Shown here: one piece after another, positions 11,401 through 23,079 of the stretch
How positions within the stretch are numbered: the first letter of the stretch is position 1
Layout of the letters: the number at the start of each line of letters is the position of its first letter
Origin: Neospora caninum Liverpool
Lineage: Eukaryota > Apicomplexa > Conoidasida > Eucoccidiorida > Sarcocystidae
Assembly: GCF_000208865.1 (NCBI RefSeq)
Contig: NC_018387.1
Span: forward strand, 248,001 to 312,000
DNA length: 64,000 nt
Direction of reading: 5' to 3'
Notes under the pieces: generated by a model
What the model was told of the DNA's origin: nothing
Databases searched by the model: none
Seen by the model: only the letters and a program-made list of their open reading frames with translations
Position numbers and translations under genes: made by a program

Positions 11401-14400
11401 GGAGAATGCCCTCCATTTGCGTCTTCAGTTTCTCTTCTCCGCTGGGACTGGACCTGTCCTCGGTCTCCGCGTTGGCCGCCCCGACGCCGTTGATCGGCGT
11501 CGTCAGGGCAAAGAGACACACGTTCCTTGGCTCCGTTTCTGCGTCTGTCTCTCCTTTCTCGCCCTCGGCTTCTCTGCGGACCTTCGTTCCCGTTCCCTTC
11601 TTCTCCGCGTCGAATTGCTGGAGTCTCGCGAGCAGCCTGTCGCCAACTTCCTGCACTTCCTGAAGACTTTCAAAGGCCCCCATGACGCCCGTGCGCAGCG
11701 GCGCCTCGTCGCCAGTCAGGTCGCCTTGTCGGAAACTCCACAGGGCGACAGGAACTTTCCTTGTCTTTTCGCCACGTTCATCCCGCGTCTTCACCTCAAA
11801 CAGTTCTGTATGCAGCGCGTAGATCGGGAACCCCCGGTAGTGGCGTCGCACAGCCACTTCCAGCGCCCGCAGGCCGACTTGCTCGTCGCCAAACAGATGG
11901 GAAAGAAGGTCGATGCCAGCGGAAGTTGTGGAAGATCGCGCAATTCTCTCTGCCTGGCGCACAGCTTCCCGACGCTCCGCTTCAGACGCCGAGGCAGAGA
12001 GAGCAGGAATCTGTAGCAGCTGCTCTTTCAGGCGTTGCACCCGCTGGTCAAACGGGGCAACGCGGAACGAGCGCAGAAGCCTCATGGCCTCCAGGGCGAT
12101 CTGGCCATACGCGCGGCCGTGCAGCGCCGAGAGGCGCTTCAAGCAGAGCTCCAGGGATACAGGCATCGTCCAGTCCGGGAAGAAGTTTGGGAAGTTCTGA
12201 GCAGAAAAACAGGGGAGCAAGAGGCCGCCGACGATTAGGGCCTTGGAGAAAGGCTCCGCGCCGAAAAGCCAGCTCAAATACCAACACATCGGGAAAGAAA
12301 GACTCTGAAGAGACACTACGGCTTGACGGTGCGCTCAAGGGCCGCATCTCGCAGCCCGAGAAAAACTTCAAGCGACCCGAACAGAAAAGACACAAGCCGC
12401 TCGCGCAGGTCGAGTGAGAGAAAAGGTAGGAGAACGGAAAGAGGACTCGATTTTTTCGTCAGAAGACGTAAAGTCTACCGCGGGGTCTCGGGAGACAGCA
12501 AGAACGCGACACCGCCCGCGCTCGGGAGGACACAACGGGAAGCCGCTGCCTAGCACAGGAAGGCGCTTCTTCGGCGCGGGGGCTCCGTTACCTGCAGCGC
12601 CCTCAACAGGGAAAGGACAAGTTGAATTCTCGGCTGGAGGTGGCTGTGCGCCAGCTTCATTTTGAGGAGCGTCGCCGGATCTTGGGCCTTGCCGCCTTCG
12701 GCGGGGCCTTCGACGCCCGCCTCGCTTCCCTGGAGCGACGCAAAGTATTCGTCGACGCCGAGGAAAGACTGGAAGAGCTCAACCACCAGCTCCGTGAGTT
12801 TCTCCTTCTTCACCTTCAGGTTCTCTGCGTTCCCGGACGGGAACGCGAGCTTCTGGACAGTCGGTTCGACGTCCTGCTCGTACCCTTCCATCGCGAGTCT
12901 CAGCCGCATCGCTGCCTCCTCCTCGGGGCTTCCAAAGAGGGACAAAGCTTGCCGGCCCTTCTCTTTCTCCCGCTCGGCCTCGCCTTCTGCCTCGCCAGCG
13001 CGCTTCTTCGCGCCAGGCAGGTCCAGAACGCCCGCAAAGTCGACAATCTTCTTGACGCGGCTCGGGTCTTCCAGCTCCAGTGTCCCTAGGATGTCCCCCG
13101 TGTTGATCACGCTGCCGGGGCTCTTTGTGTGGGAAAGCACGCCCGTTTCGCCGGCTGTCAGAGTCATGACCATCTTCATCGCCTCCACTTCCACATACGG
13201 CTCTCCCTTGTTCACCTGGCTCTTGTCCGGCACCAAGTAGCGCACGACCTTGCCGGTGACGTCGGAGCGGAGCTCGGAGGGATCAAAGACGTTCGGGAGC
13301 AGCACGGTCGATCCGTCCACTTGCAGCCGGAGCCCCAGGGGCTCTTCGCGTCCGTTGAACTTGTGAGACTTCTCGCCGGGAAACAAGACAATGTACGATC
13401 CGTCTGGCTGCTCGCGCACCAGGCACTCGACCTCCTGAGCGTTCAACTTCAACAGATACAGCTGGGGCCCTGTGCGCGAAACTTGGAAGGCGAAACGCTG
13501 GTCCTCGTACACAATCTCCTGCGAAACCGTGTTGAGCGCCGCCAGGTCGTGGATGTACCGCTGACCGCGTTGCAGCGCCGACAACACGCGCTGTTCTTTC
13601 TCCTGATCGCGCGGCAGAAAAAAAGAACACAGAGTGCGTCTTTGAATGGTCTTCATACGCGGTGTACAGGCTGAGGGTCCACGGGCGAGACAGAAAGGGA
13701 AAGAAACACGCGTCCTCGGCACAGGTGGGTGTCTTTGCAAGATACCGCGTGGCGGTGAAAATGCTACCTTGAAGAACCGTGCGGAAAAACAGAGACAAAC
13801 GGGGAAAGCCGCGCGACGACGCGCTGGGACACCGTAGAGAGTGGACGACAAACCACGAGAGGGGGCAAGCGGAGACCGAAGTGAAGGGAAGAAAAACGGA
13901 ACTGCTACCAGAAGGCCGACAGGAAGGCGGCCCCGTTCCAAACCCCACGTGGAGAGGAAAACGGCTGCAAAGGCGGATCGTGGCACAGCTCGTGCGCTCA
14001 CCTTGAGCGCACCGATGGCTCGGAACAGGACTGCCGCAAGAACCACGTGAGCCTTTCGGACTTTCTTCTCGCCCAAGCTTTTTCTCTGTTTGATGAGTTT
14101 GTCGAGCCAGGATGTGTCGATGCGATTTTCGATGAAGTCTTCGTTCTCCAAAAGTTCAACCAAGTACTCAATTGGCGTGCGAATCTCGCCGCGAACATCC
14201 ACGCGCTTCAACCCGAGCACCAGCTTCTTCCGCGCCTCTTCGCGGTTCTTCCCCGTGGCGAAGATGTGCCCGAACTGCGAGTCTGCGTATTCATGGACCC
14301 CGCCGCTCGCGCCGACGGAAAAGTAGCCCCAGACGTTTTCCAGAGGCTGGAACTCGAGACGATCCACGCGCCCGCTGGTCGGCTTGAAACCCTCATCGGG

Positions 14401-17400
14401 ATTCTCCGCAGTGATGCGAGACTGCCAACAGCAAACACACCCGACCGAGTGCCTTCGTGAAACACAAACGTTTGCACAAACGCCGACACAGAAAAACAAA
14501 AAACAGGACAACTGAGCCACATGTACACATCTCACACATATATACAAAGATGTATGTATGTATGCATGTATGTGAAATGTAGATGTTGACAAGATGTGTA
14601 GGCGTATAGTGGCACATATTTCAGTATCTGCGCGGGTGACTGAGTGGACATACACCTGGGGTTCAGCGTTCTGCAGTGAGTTTCTTTCTCTGCATGACGT
14701 TTCTTACAGCAATAACGTGGCGTTCGATTGGGAGGTAGTCGTCCTTCATGAAGTCGATTCTGTCCCCGGCGTTCGGATCGCGGCCAAAGAATCTCCGAAT
14801 ATCCGGAATTCTCCACAGCGGGATCCCCATGGCAACCTGCAGCTGGGCGGCCGGCAAGTTGACACCCGTGATGCCCTCCGACACAGGATGTTCCACTTGG
14901 AGTCGCGGATTCAACTCGAGGAAGAAAAATTTGTTGTCTTTTCTATTGTACAGATACTCGACGGTGCCGGCGCCGACGTACCCAAGCGACTGCGTCAGGC
15001 GCTGCGCTGCGCGTTCCATTTCTCTGCAGACAGAAAAGAAGCCAGATACAGACCCTGGCAAAGGAAGGGGACTTGAAAGCAAACTGCAGGGGGCCTAAGA
15101 CGCTCCTGAAAAAAGTGCACGACGGAAGAAAAGGGGCAAAGACCCAAGAGACTGGAGGCGGGCAGATCTCGCCCGCGCGGCCGCACTCTGCAGCTATTTG
15201 AAGACCGGCCAGCTGAGACGGTCGGGAACAAAACCAAAAGTGGAGGCAACACCTGTAGCTCTCGGGATACTGCCTCAGTCCCCCGGTTTTTTCCTTGGAC
15301 AGGAAACAGAACGGATACCGAGGCGAAGACTGGCAAGAGCCGTTTGTTCTCGCACACCTGCTTGACCCTCGAGTGGTTACGAGAAAGTCACTGGAGGGCT
15401 TAAAAGCGTGCCGAGAAAAAGACACGGAAAGCGTCCGACACCGAGTGAGACCAGTTTGTTCCCTGCTGCTTCGCCGTTCCCACCTCGCCTTTTCTGTGGA
15501 ATAACGCTGCATCGTGCCTCCGCTCTCGATTGACGGCGACTGTCTGCGACAGACATCGTCTCTAGACCACAAACAGCACACCTCCCACGGCATCACGCGC
15601 TTGCCCTCTTGCCTAGTCTTTCTCCTCCTCTTGCCTAGTCTTTCTCGCGTTCTTTTCCTGCCTTACTTCATCGTATGCGGGGGTACGACGGTCGTGGGGG
15701 GCGCCTCTTCAAATATCTTTTGGAAACGCCTTTGGGTGCTGCAGTCGCGGCCACTGAGGGCAACAGCCTGGCCGTCCTCGTCTCCCAAGATCTGGACTTC
15801 GATGTGCCGCGCAGCTGTGCAGAGCTGCATCATGAAGACCGGAGACCCAGGCACCTCGGCAACGACTTGCTCGTACGCCCCGCGGAGCTGTTCCTTTCGA
15901 TCCACCATGCGAATCCCCTTCCCGCCGCCGCCTTCACTCGCCTTAATCATGATCGGGTACCCAATCCGAGCGGCCACCTTCTCGCAGTCTGCTGCGCTCT
16001 GCACAGTTGCGCGCTCGAAGACCTGCAGCGCAAAACCGCACGAAACCCAAAAGACATTCAACGTACATCAAAACCTATATATACATGTATATGTATAGGT
16101 ACAGATGTGTACGTATTTTTGTATATTGATATCCGTGGATAGGTTGTATGCTCGGAAGGCCTCTCACACCTGCGCTTTCTGCTCCTCGCTTCCTGAGGTG
16201 CGGAAACTGCCAGGAAAAGACGGGTTCTGTTCTTTTCCCAGCGGTCTGGGATCCTCGCGTTCTCAGCTTTTCCGCGCACTGCCGCGAAGCGTCCGACGGC
16301 TGTTTTCCTCCCACTCACTGAATCAACGAACCGTGCAAAGCCCTCAGCCGTTCTACGTTTGGTCTCGTCACCCCCCCTCCCCCGAAGCCCACACACAAAG
16401 ACAGCGGCTCTGCATCTGCGTTACATGCTCACTTCGCGAGGAATTGCCCCGGTGTCGTCGAGTGTCGCCTGGAGAGAGTCGCCGCTCCAGGGGATACTCG
16501 GGACGCCGGCAGTCTGGGCGAGGATGTTGGCTGCAATTTTGTCTCCGAGCGCGGCCATCACCGTGGCACTGGGGCCGATGAAAGTAATCCCTAGCTCCCG
16601 CAGCCGCCGAGGCAAGTTTGGGTTCTCCGACGCGTGCCCCCACCCTGGCCACACCGCGTCGACCTGCGGGGACATGAACGAAGGGCAACAAAGGATGAAA
16701 TGGAGACACAAGAGACAGCGGAGACAGATGGCGACAGCGAGGGCCACATGGGCTGTGCGCCTTCCGCCCTCTAGAGGATGAGTGCGAGACACAGCGCGAC
16801 GGCACCGAAATCTTCCGTGTTCATCTGGTCGATTGTCCGCGACAGAACGAATGGGGAAAAGAGGAGACCCGGCGGGGACAAAGGTGGCAACATCCGGCGG
16901 GAAGAAACACCGAGAAACACGCAACGTGGAACGAGAAAAAAAGGCCGAAAGAAAGAAGGATTAGAAAACCAAGAAGAATCAGATGGGCGACTTCAAAGGT
17001 TGGAGACGCGCGACGTCAGGTTTTGAGGGGTATTTAAAATCAGCGAGCCGAGAGCTCGTCAGTGGTAGTGACAATAAATTCCTCTGTTCATCCTTCACTG
17101 TCTCCATGGACACGCACGAAAAGCTGAGGCGGCCGGGGAAACCAGGGAAAAGCGATTTCGTGACACAAAGCCCGGCTGCATACACTAGGCTCTCCCACAG
17201 AAGAGCCCTCACAGCAGGCGTTTCCAAAAGAAGACTTTTCTGCCAAGACACGAGGCGAAGAACGGGGCCGGGAGGCACACACACACACAACACGGCCTTT
17301 CCCCACGTAGAACAGCGGGACGCACAGAAGACCAGCGAAACGCCTCTTGCGAAGTTGTTCGATCAATGGAGACCCAGTGAGGTTAGACCGGCTGCTCAAA

Positions 17401-19884
17401 AGAGCACCCACTGTCGAGAGAAACCGCATTTTCCCGGTTCTCCCGACAGCGTAAGGGCGGCCCGCCTCAAGAGGCACTATGCAGATCGGTTTCTTTCCGC
17501 TGGAGCTAGGCAGAGAGAAAGAAGACAGAGACACCCGAGAGACAGGGAACCCGTTTCTCGGGGCTTCACTCATTCGTCGACTTCTCGCCAGTCTTCGCCC
17601 TCCGCCCCCGTCTCTTTCTTTTCTCCGAGAAGAGAAAGGAACGAGACGAAAGTGTAGGGAGCGAGAAGAGGAACAAGGAGGAGTCTTCTCCTATCCAGCG
17701 GTGGGGGCAACGCCGCAAACAAACACACCGAAAGGGACACAACCACGGCGACTCAGACACCCACAGCCGAGAAGGGGAAAAACGAAAACCTGGGCATCTC
17801 CGCGAAAGCAGAGAAACGCGCAAGGAGGAAGACGTCAGCAGAAAGAGAAAGGACCGAAAGGAAAAATCACATCGGGCTGGGCTGATGCCACTGCTTAATT
17901 CAAAAGACTTCAGGTGCGCACCCTCTTTGCGCAGGCGCAGCCGTGGCAACGCCCCGAGCTCAGGGCCTTCTTTTTCGGTGCATGCCATCCACGAGCACTC
18001 TGAGATTCGCAGTTCCTCACCTTTTCCTGGGCAGCGATTTGACAAATCAAATCGACGTTCGCGTAGTTGTTGCGGTTCGGACCGCCTGGAACCTCCACGA
18101 TCTTGTCCGCACGACGAATGTACTCGGGATTCGCCCGCATGTCTTCCGGAGTCGCCATCACGACAAACTCCAGGAGCTACACACAAACGAACCAGAAAAA
18201 CAACAGCACGCACTCTCTGTCCCTACTGCACACATATATATATATATATATATACATTTATCTAGATGTCTGTTGGGGCGGCGAAGAGAACTGGCGGAGA
18301 GCCGGGCCCTGCTGGTTCACGCGGCTGCATCTCCGCTCGCGGTGCGCGTCCGCTGCGTCTCGCTCTTTTCTCTGTTAAGGGACTCCCGTGAGCGCACAGA
18401 GCTCGGCACTTTCCACTTTGTTTCCTTTTTCCTCACTCCCTCTCTCACCTTCTCGTCGCCGAGTTCCATGTACGCCCACTGACGCATGGAGAAGATCGAC
18501 TTGGTGGCAGCCATGCCGTTGTTCGCGAGGAGTACGCGGCGGATAACTCGCTTCCCCCTGGCACAAGAGTCAGGACAGGAAAACGCGATTCCTTCCCCCC
18601 GGTTGCCCTCAGTTCTCCACGCGCGAGGAGAGAGGCTCACAAACGCCCACGCCCATCCCGGAGACCTCGGGTTTTCTGCACCAAACGGTCAGTGTGCACC
18701 ATTTTGCACCAAAGGCGTGGCGGCGCAGAAACCGAGTGTCTCTGCTCCTCATCTGTGTGAAGCTGCCTCCTCGTTGAAACTCTGGGGCGTGCGCGGAGCC
18801 TATGGAGTCCACGGATCGCAGGACGCGCTGCTCCGATTCAAAAACTGGAGGCGTTTTGCTTCAGTCAGACGACACCAGAGAGACGCCATGATTGTGCGAG
18901 TAAAAAGAAGGGAAAAAGGCACACGAGTCAGAGGCAGGTTTCGCCCCAAGGCACTGTGTTGTCTCTTTTTGCACGAGGACGAATGGTCGTTGGAGGCCAG
19001 TGCGTTGTGCATCCCTAAAGCAAAAACAATTAGGGTTAGGGGCCACTGAAACTGTGAGAGAGAGGAGAATTAACGTACCCATGTTTCCGAACATAATTGG
19101 CGAGAATGTCGCCTTCTGTCCCGTCTCCGTCGACGCGAGGCAGCGAAACTCGCTCTCTGTTCTCCACTCTCGCCTCGCTGGTCGCCGCGTGAAGAGCAGT
19201 TTGCAGACCCCCGGCATGATCTGCAGATGAAGAAACCGAGAATGAAGACAGACTGGCCGGAGAAAGAGAAGAACGGGCGGAAGGCGGGCGCAAGAAAGTG
19301 GACTGTCTGAGCTCTGGCGACTCGACGCCGGACAGGGAGGTGCGGTGACACCGGAAGCTGTCGAGAGCCTCGGGAGGACCGGCCGGAGCTCGGCGCGAAC
19401 GCGAAGGGGAACAAGACGACGTCGAGGAAGAAGCCGAGAGATTCGGACCGGAGAGAAAGGCCAGAGAGCGACGGAAGTGGGAAAACGGCAGGAGCGGTCG
19501 CCGTCTCCTTAGCCCATGAGCAGAGACAGCGGAGATAGCAGGTGAGGGATTCCGAGGCGCGGCAGGCGACGCCCCGAACTCGATTCCCTTCGGTTGACCC
19601 ACATGAGAAGGTCCAGGAGAAGCGAGCGGCGCTGAGAAAATAGGGCGCAAAGAGGCTGGGGAGACGAAAACGCGGCGACTGTCGTCTGTGCCTGTCGACT
19701 TCCCCCAAGGGGCGCCTGTGTACGGGAGGAGCTTGCCGGACTGTGTGGGCCGAGCAGAAGAAGCGAAAGGGGAGAAGACGACGAAGAATGCAAGAAGCGC
19801 AAAGAACGCGCCGTTCCTTCGCCGCGATTTCCCGCAGACTGCGACGACGCGGGGCGGCGTCTGTCGCACGGCGTCTTCTGTCAT
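5429..19884 (-). CDS. ACC1: Acetyl-CoA carboxylase, multidomain eukaryotic type, predicted apicoplast form
   Basis: Carboxylates acetyl-CoA to malonyl-CoA for fatty-acid synthesis. Exons: 19884-19079, 18557-18449, 18176-18021, 16663-16433, 16022-15667, 15023-14708, 14421-14002, 13602-12592, 12196-11271, 11073-9801, 9384-8227, 7782-7354, 7144-7070, 6605-6463, 6150-6026, 5574-5429; 7680 nt, 2559 aa, all phases consistent. Biotin carboxylase starts with [16 protein letters not shown]; its ATP-grasp loop GGGGKG is near residues 465-470. The biotin site VEAMKM places the biotinyl lysine near residue 941. The carboxyltransferase lobes show [16 protein letters not shown] and [13 protein letters not shown] (about 2327-2339), ending in [17 protein letters not shown] and [13 protein letters not shown]. 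The chosen ATG precedes a hydrophobic stretch (residues 25-41, [17 protein letters not shown]) and a Ser/Arg-rich segment, like a bipartite apicoplast leader. An in-frame upstream ATG at 20016 would add 44 residues. Confidence 0.96.
7269..7313. repeat. Paired (AT)9 microsatellites in an ACC1 intron
   Basis: Two 18-base AT runs (7269-7286 and 7296-7313) are separated by nine bases, inside the ACC1 intron between the exons ending at 7354 and starting at 7144. The runs are self-complementary and could form a hairpin. Copy number probably varies between strains. Confidence 0.85.
9633..9652. repeat. (AT)10 microsatellite in an ACC1 intron
   Basis: Uninterrupted AT dinucleotides within the intron between ACC1 exons 11073-9801 and 9384-8227, about 80 bases from a short GT dinucleotide run. 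Confidence 0.85.
18234..18254. repeat. (AT)n microsatellite in an ACC1 intron
   Basis: About ten AT units in the intron between ACC1 exons 18557-18449 and 18176-18021. Confidence 0.85.
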
Positions 19885-21136
19885 TTTCGGAGAAGAAGAA
19901 AAATGCGTCGAACCGCCCCCGCTATCTTCATCGCTTCTAACACCGCCCCACAAAGCTCCGCTGGCAAGCACGCGAGATGCGAGAAGACGCGACGCAGGGC
20001 GGCTCTCGAGTCTCATGTTGCAGGAGGCGCCGAGACTCGAGAGAGTGTGCGTCTCCTATTTCTTTCCCACGAGAAAAGGAAAAGGGGATTTACGGGAAAT
20101 GACGGTTCTCTGGTGAAGAACGCCGATTTGCGCTTGTTCTGTGATGCGGGCCGAGAAAAACACTGCGCGCGTGCGGGAGGATGTGCCTGGTGGGAACCTT
20201 TCGTTTCTCAGCACCGGCCGGGACGAAGACTGGGAAGATTCGTCGGAAACCGCCCAAATGCGTGCAGTTCCCACGAGACACGTGAAATCTGCTCGAATTT
20301 TGTAGCGCAGGGGCTCCGCGTGTGTCATACAAGTGTTGCTGAACGCCGCGCCCAGAGATGGTCTAGGTGTACACGCGAGACACGCGACGGCGGCGTGTCT
20401 CCAGAAAGACAAAAGATGGAAAGAACACACGGTCGTGATTTTACACAGACTCCTCCCGCGGTTCGAAAGAAACAGAAAAAAAAACTGTGCGTTCTTCTCA
20501 CTTTCGAAAGGCAAAAGACGGACCTCCAACAGCTGCGCCGCACCGCCGCTCCGGAGACAGGGAACGTGAGGTTGTGTGCGCCCTTCCGGTTCTCCCTGCC
20601 CCCGACGTATACGGCGACACAGCAGAGAGCGAAACGCCTCTCAGCAGCAGAGGTTTCCGCCGAAAAAGCAAATCGAGGGAAAATAAGCAAGGCACCTGTC
20701 TCCCGAGAACCAGAGGAGATGTGTTTCTCTGGACACCTGCGATTCCCTCGAGGCAGAAAACAGGAAAGGCGATGCGAATGTGCGGACTCCGGCGTCACCG
20801 ATTCTCCCGCTGTTGCCCGTCGTCTCATCTGCACGCCTCCACAGCAGGAGAAAAGATTTAGTGTCGCGTTTTCCCCCGGCCTCAGCGGAGATAGCGCCTC
20901 TCGTCCTCTCGCTTTATTGTTCTCTCAGCATTCACCCGATTCCCTCCTCTCTTTTTCTCGTTCTCCTCGCCTTTTTTGGTTCTCCTCCGGGCCGAAAATC
21001 TCGCTTTCTCATTTCCCCTTCTGTCTCTGTCTCGCGTCTCTCACGGCGGGGGCCAGGCTCTGTGGGGAGAGACTGTCTTTGGGCGTCAAATGGAGACACC
21101 GGACTCAGATGGGGAGGGTCTCTGGACGGGAGGGGC

Positions 21137-21155
21137 GGGGGGGGGGGGGGGGGGG
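21137..21155 (+). repeat. Homopolymer run of 19 G
   Basis: Nineteen consecutive G on the plus strand upstream of ACC1. Runs of this kind also occur at 39881-39897 (17 G) and 54869-54880 (12 G). They are prone to sequencing and assembly length errors. Confidence 0.9.
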
Positions 21156-21819
21156 ACAGACGGACGGGGCGAGTCTCTCCGTCCGATCGTTGGTTTCCTG
21201 TCTCCCCCTTCGAACTACACAGGGGAGTAAAGCGCAAGAAGAAGGAAATGTTTCTTCCCTAGGCAAGGCGTGTCGTCCACCTGTTGTGAAAAAACGGCGA
21301 GTGTGGGCTGACTGGTTCACTACGCTCTCGCACTCGCACCGACACATACACGCTAGATCGGCCACGGGGGAAGTACTCGCTTCTCTGTTCTTACCCATGC
21401 CGCTACACGCATTAGCTCTATCAGAAAGCATCTATAAATACATCTCTTCAAACGCAAGGCTCGCCTCCTCTTAGCATAGGGAGGCTGTGGGGTGCTCCGG
21501 CCTGGCAGGTTTTGAGTCTCGGCCTCGACGAGATCGCCCCTTCCGGCGCTTGCAGCGTTCCTCACAGTTGCGTAGGATGTCTCCACCACTTTAGTCGGTG
21601 ACCCGGTGGATGCATTTGATCTTTTGGCCAACGCGAAGGCAGGTTTGTGACTTGGATACACCTCAAACGAAGGTGTTTGCCGATCCCCGAGGAGGCGACG
21701 AGGCGGCACACGACTCGTGTTCACAGCGAGAGAGAACTACTCAGATGCGTTTTAGTATGGCCAGTTAGCTGAGAAGTATGCACGCGTATCGACGTCTAGA
21801 CCGACAGTTGCCATGTGAT

Positions 21820-21885
21820 GTGCCCAAATGGTATTTTCTAGCATATTGTGCGGTGTTAAAAGAAATATTTAAAACAGGTAAACTA
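21820..21885 (+). pseudogene. Nuclear copy of a mitochondrial cytochrome b fragment (NUMT), decayed
   Basis: Read from 21820 the plus strand gives VPKWYFLAYCAVLKEIFKTG, which matches the highly conserved cytochrome b segment of the form PEWYFLAYYAVL with the following KTGG. The stretch is AT-rich compared with its surroundings and has no in-frame start or gene structure, and similarity fades on both sides. Coccidian nuclear genomes are known to carry many short mitochondrial insertions. The true ends are probably somewhat wider than given. Confidence 0.8.
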
Positions 21886-23079
21886 TCTACCACAGTGTTC
21901 AGAAGGCTGTACACCCCAACAGAGAACGGGCTGAGACATGTGACACCAGACTACCGTCTTTTGTCTCTCAGCTGAAAACACAAGAAATCGAGGCACCGGG
22001 GAACGAGGGCGTCTCTTGAAATCTTTCAAAGGATGCTACAACCTACGGTCGGGCAACGTAGAAAACCGCCCCGCCCTCACATGTGTGTGTCGTGTACGAT
22101 CCCCCGGCCACGCTTTGCTGTTTACTCTTTCGTCGGTTTTCCTCAATGGGCATGCATGGAATTCGTGGCCTTCAGGAACTACTCAGAGGGCTTTCGAAAG
22201 CAGTTTTTCGCGTCCTCCGTTCACCACTTTCGGCCGACTCAAGCCTTTGAAAAACGCCACCGGGTGGTGTCCGGGCAGTGACTCTCCACGAACAGGAAGA
22301 TGGACATCCATTCATTTACCTCCACCCCCCTGGGAACGCAAGCAAACGGAAGGCATCGCTGGTAACCATCAGGAAGAGAACCCGAGCTTCAGAACCGCCG
22401 ACCGCTTCGGCTATGTTGGGTGGTCATTTACACCCGACAGACGCGCTGCGTTGCAGTGTGGAGCCGCCAGTGGCAAGCAAACTCGCGAGCGATGACAACA
22501 CCACACGAAATACGCGACAAAAAAACACTACCGAAAAGGGGAACGTCTCCGGAGTTCGTCTACGGAGCGGGCCGCGGTGTCCGAAAGCCACACACGAAAA
22601 TCCAGAAGGGACCGCCGTGACAAAAGAAAACGTTGCGCTGCTTCCTTAGCGACATTGCGTGGAAAATCGGTAGCGTCGCTAGGCAGATACACACAACCTG
22701 TCGTCACAACCTGCCAAACGGAACATCGGAGCAAGGCTCCACGCCTCGACGAGACGAACAAAAAAAGTCTTAGGTTCTAATATCCCCGCGTGGACGCGGA
22801 CAGCCCCCCCCCCTCATATGTAAACAGCTTCACTGCTTCACTATACGGTCGCTTTCCCTCCGCACTCCCTCGTTCGTGGTCCAAAGCTGCGGCGGCTTCA
22901 GGTTCAGAGATTTGCGCCCGCAGCGTCTTCGTCTCTTTCGGTCCGTTGAGCGGAATCTTGTCCACTTCCATGCTGCTCTTTTTTTCCTCCAGAGTGTCTC
23001 GTCATATCCGCACGTTATGCCCTGGCTCCACGCGTCTCTCCGGCGTTGTAGACCAGCGACCGAGACGTCTTTCCGACTT

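Larger units (their letters stand above)
19885..23079. other. Intergenic region between ACC1 (5' end) and gyrase A (3' end)
   Basis: About 3.2 kb that must hold the ACC1 promoter and 5' UTR and the gyrase A 3' UTR. It contains a cytochrome b fragment near 21820-21885, a run of 19 G at 21137-21155, and a 523-codon open frame on the plus strand (19903-21474) that I do not trust as a gene. No conserved coding sequence other than the mitochondrial fragment is recognisable. Confidence 0.6.

Noticed and set aside
22777..22971. Short minus-strand frame downstream of gyrase A
   Set aside because: It follows the gyrase A stop codon at 23080-23082, is not linked by a plausible intron and shows no similarity; probably 3' UTR.
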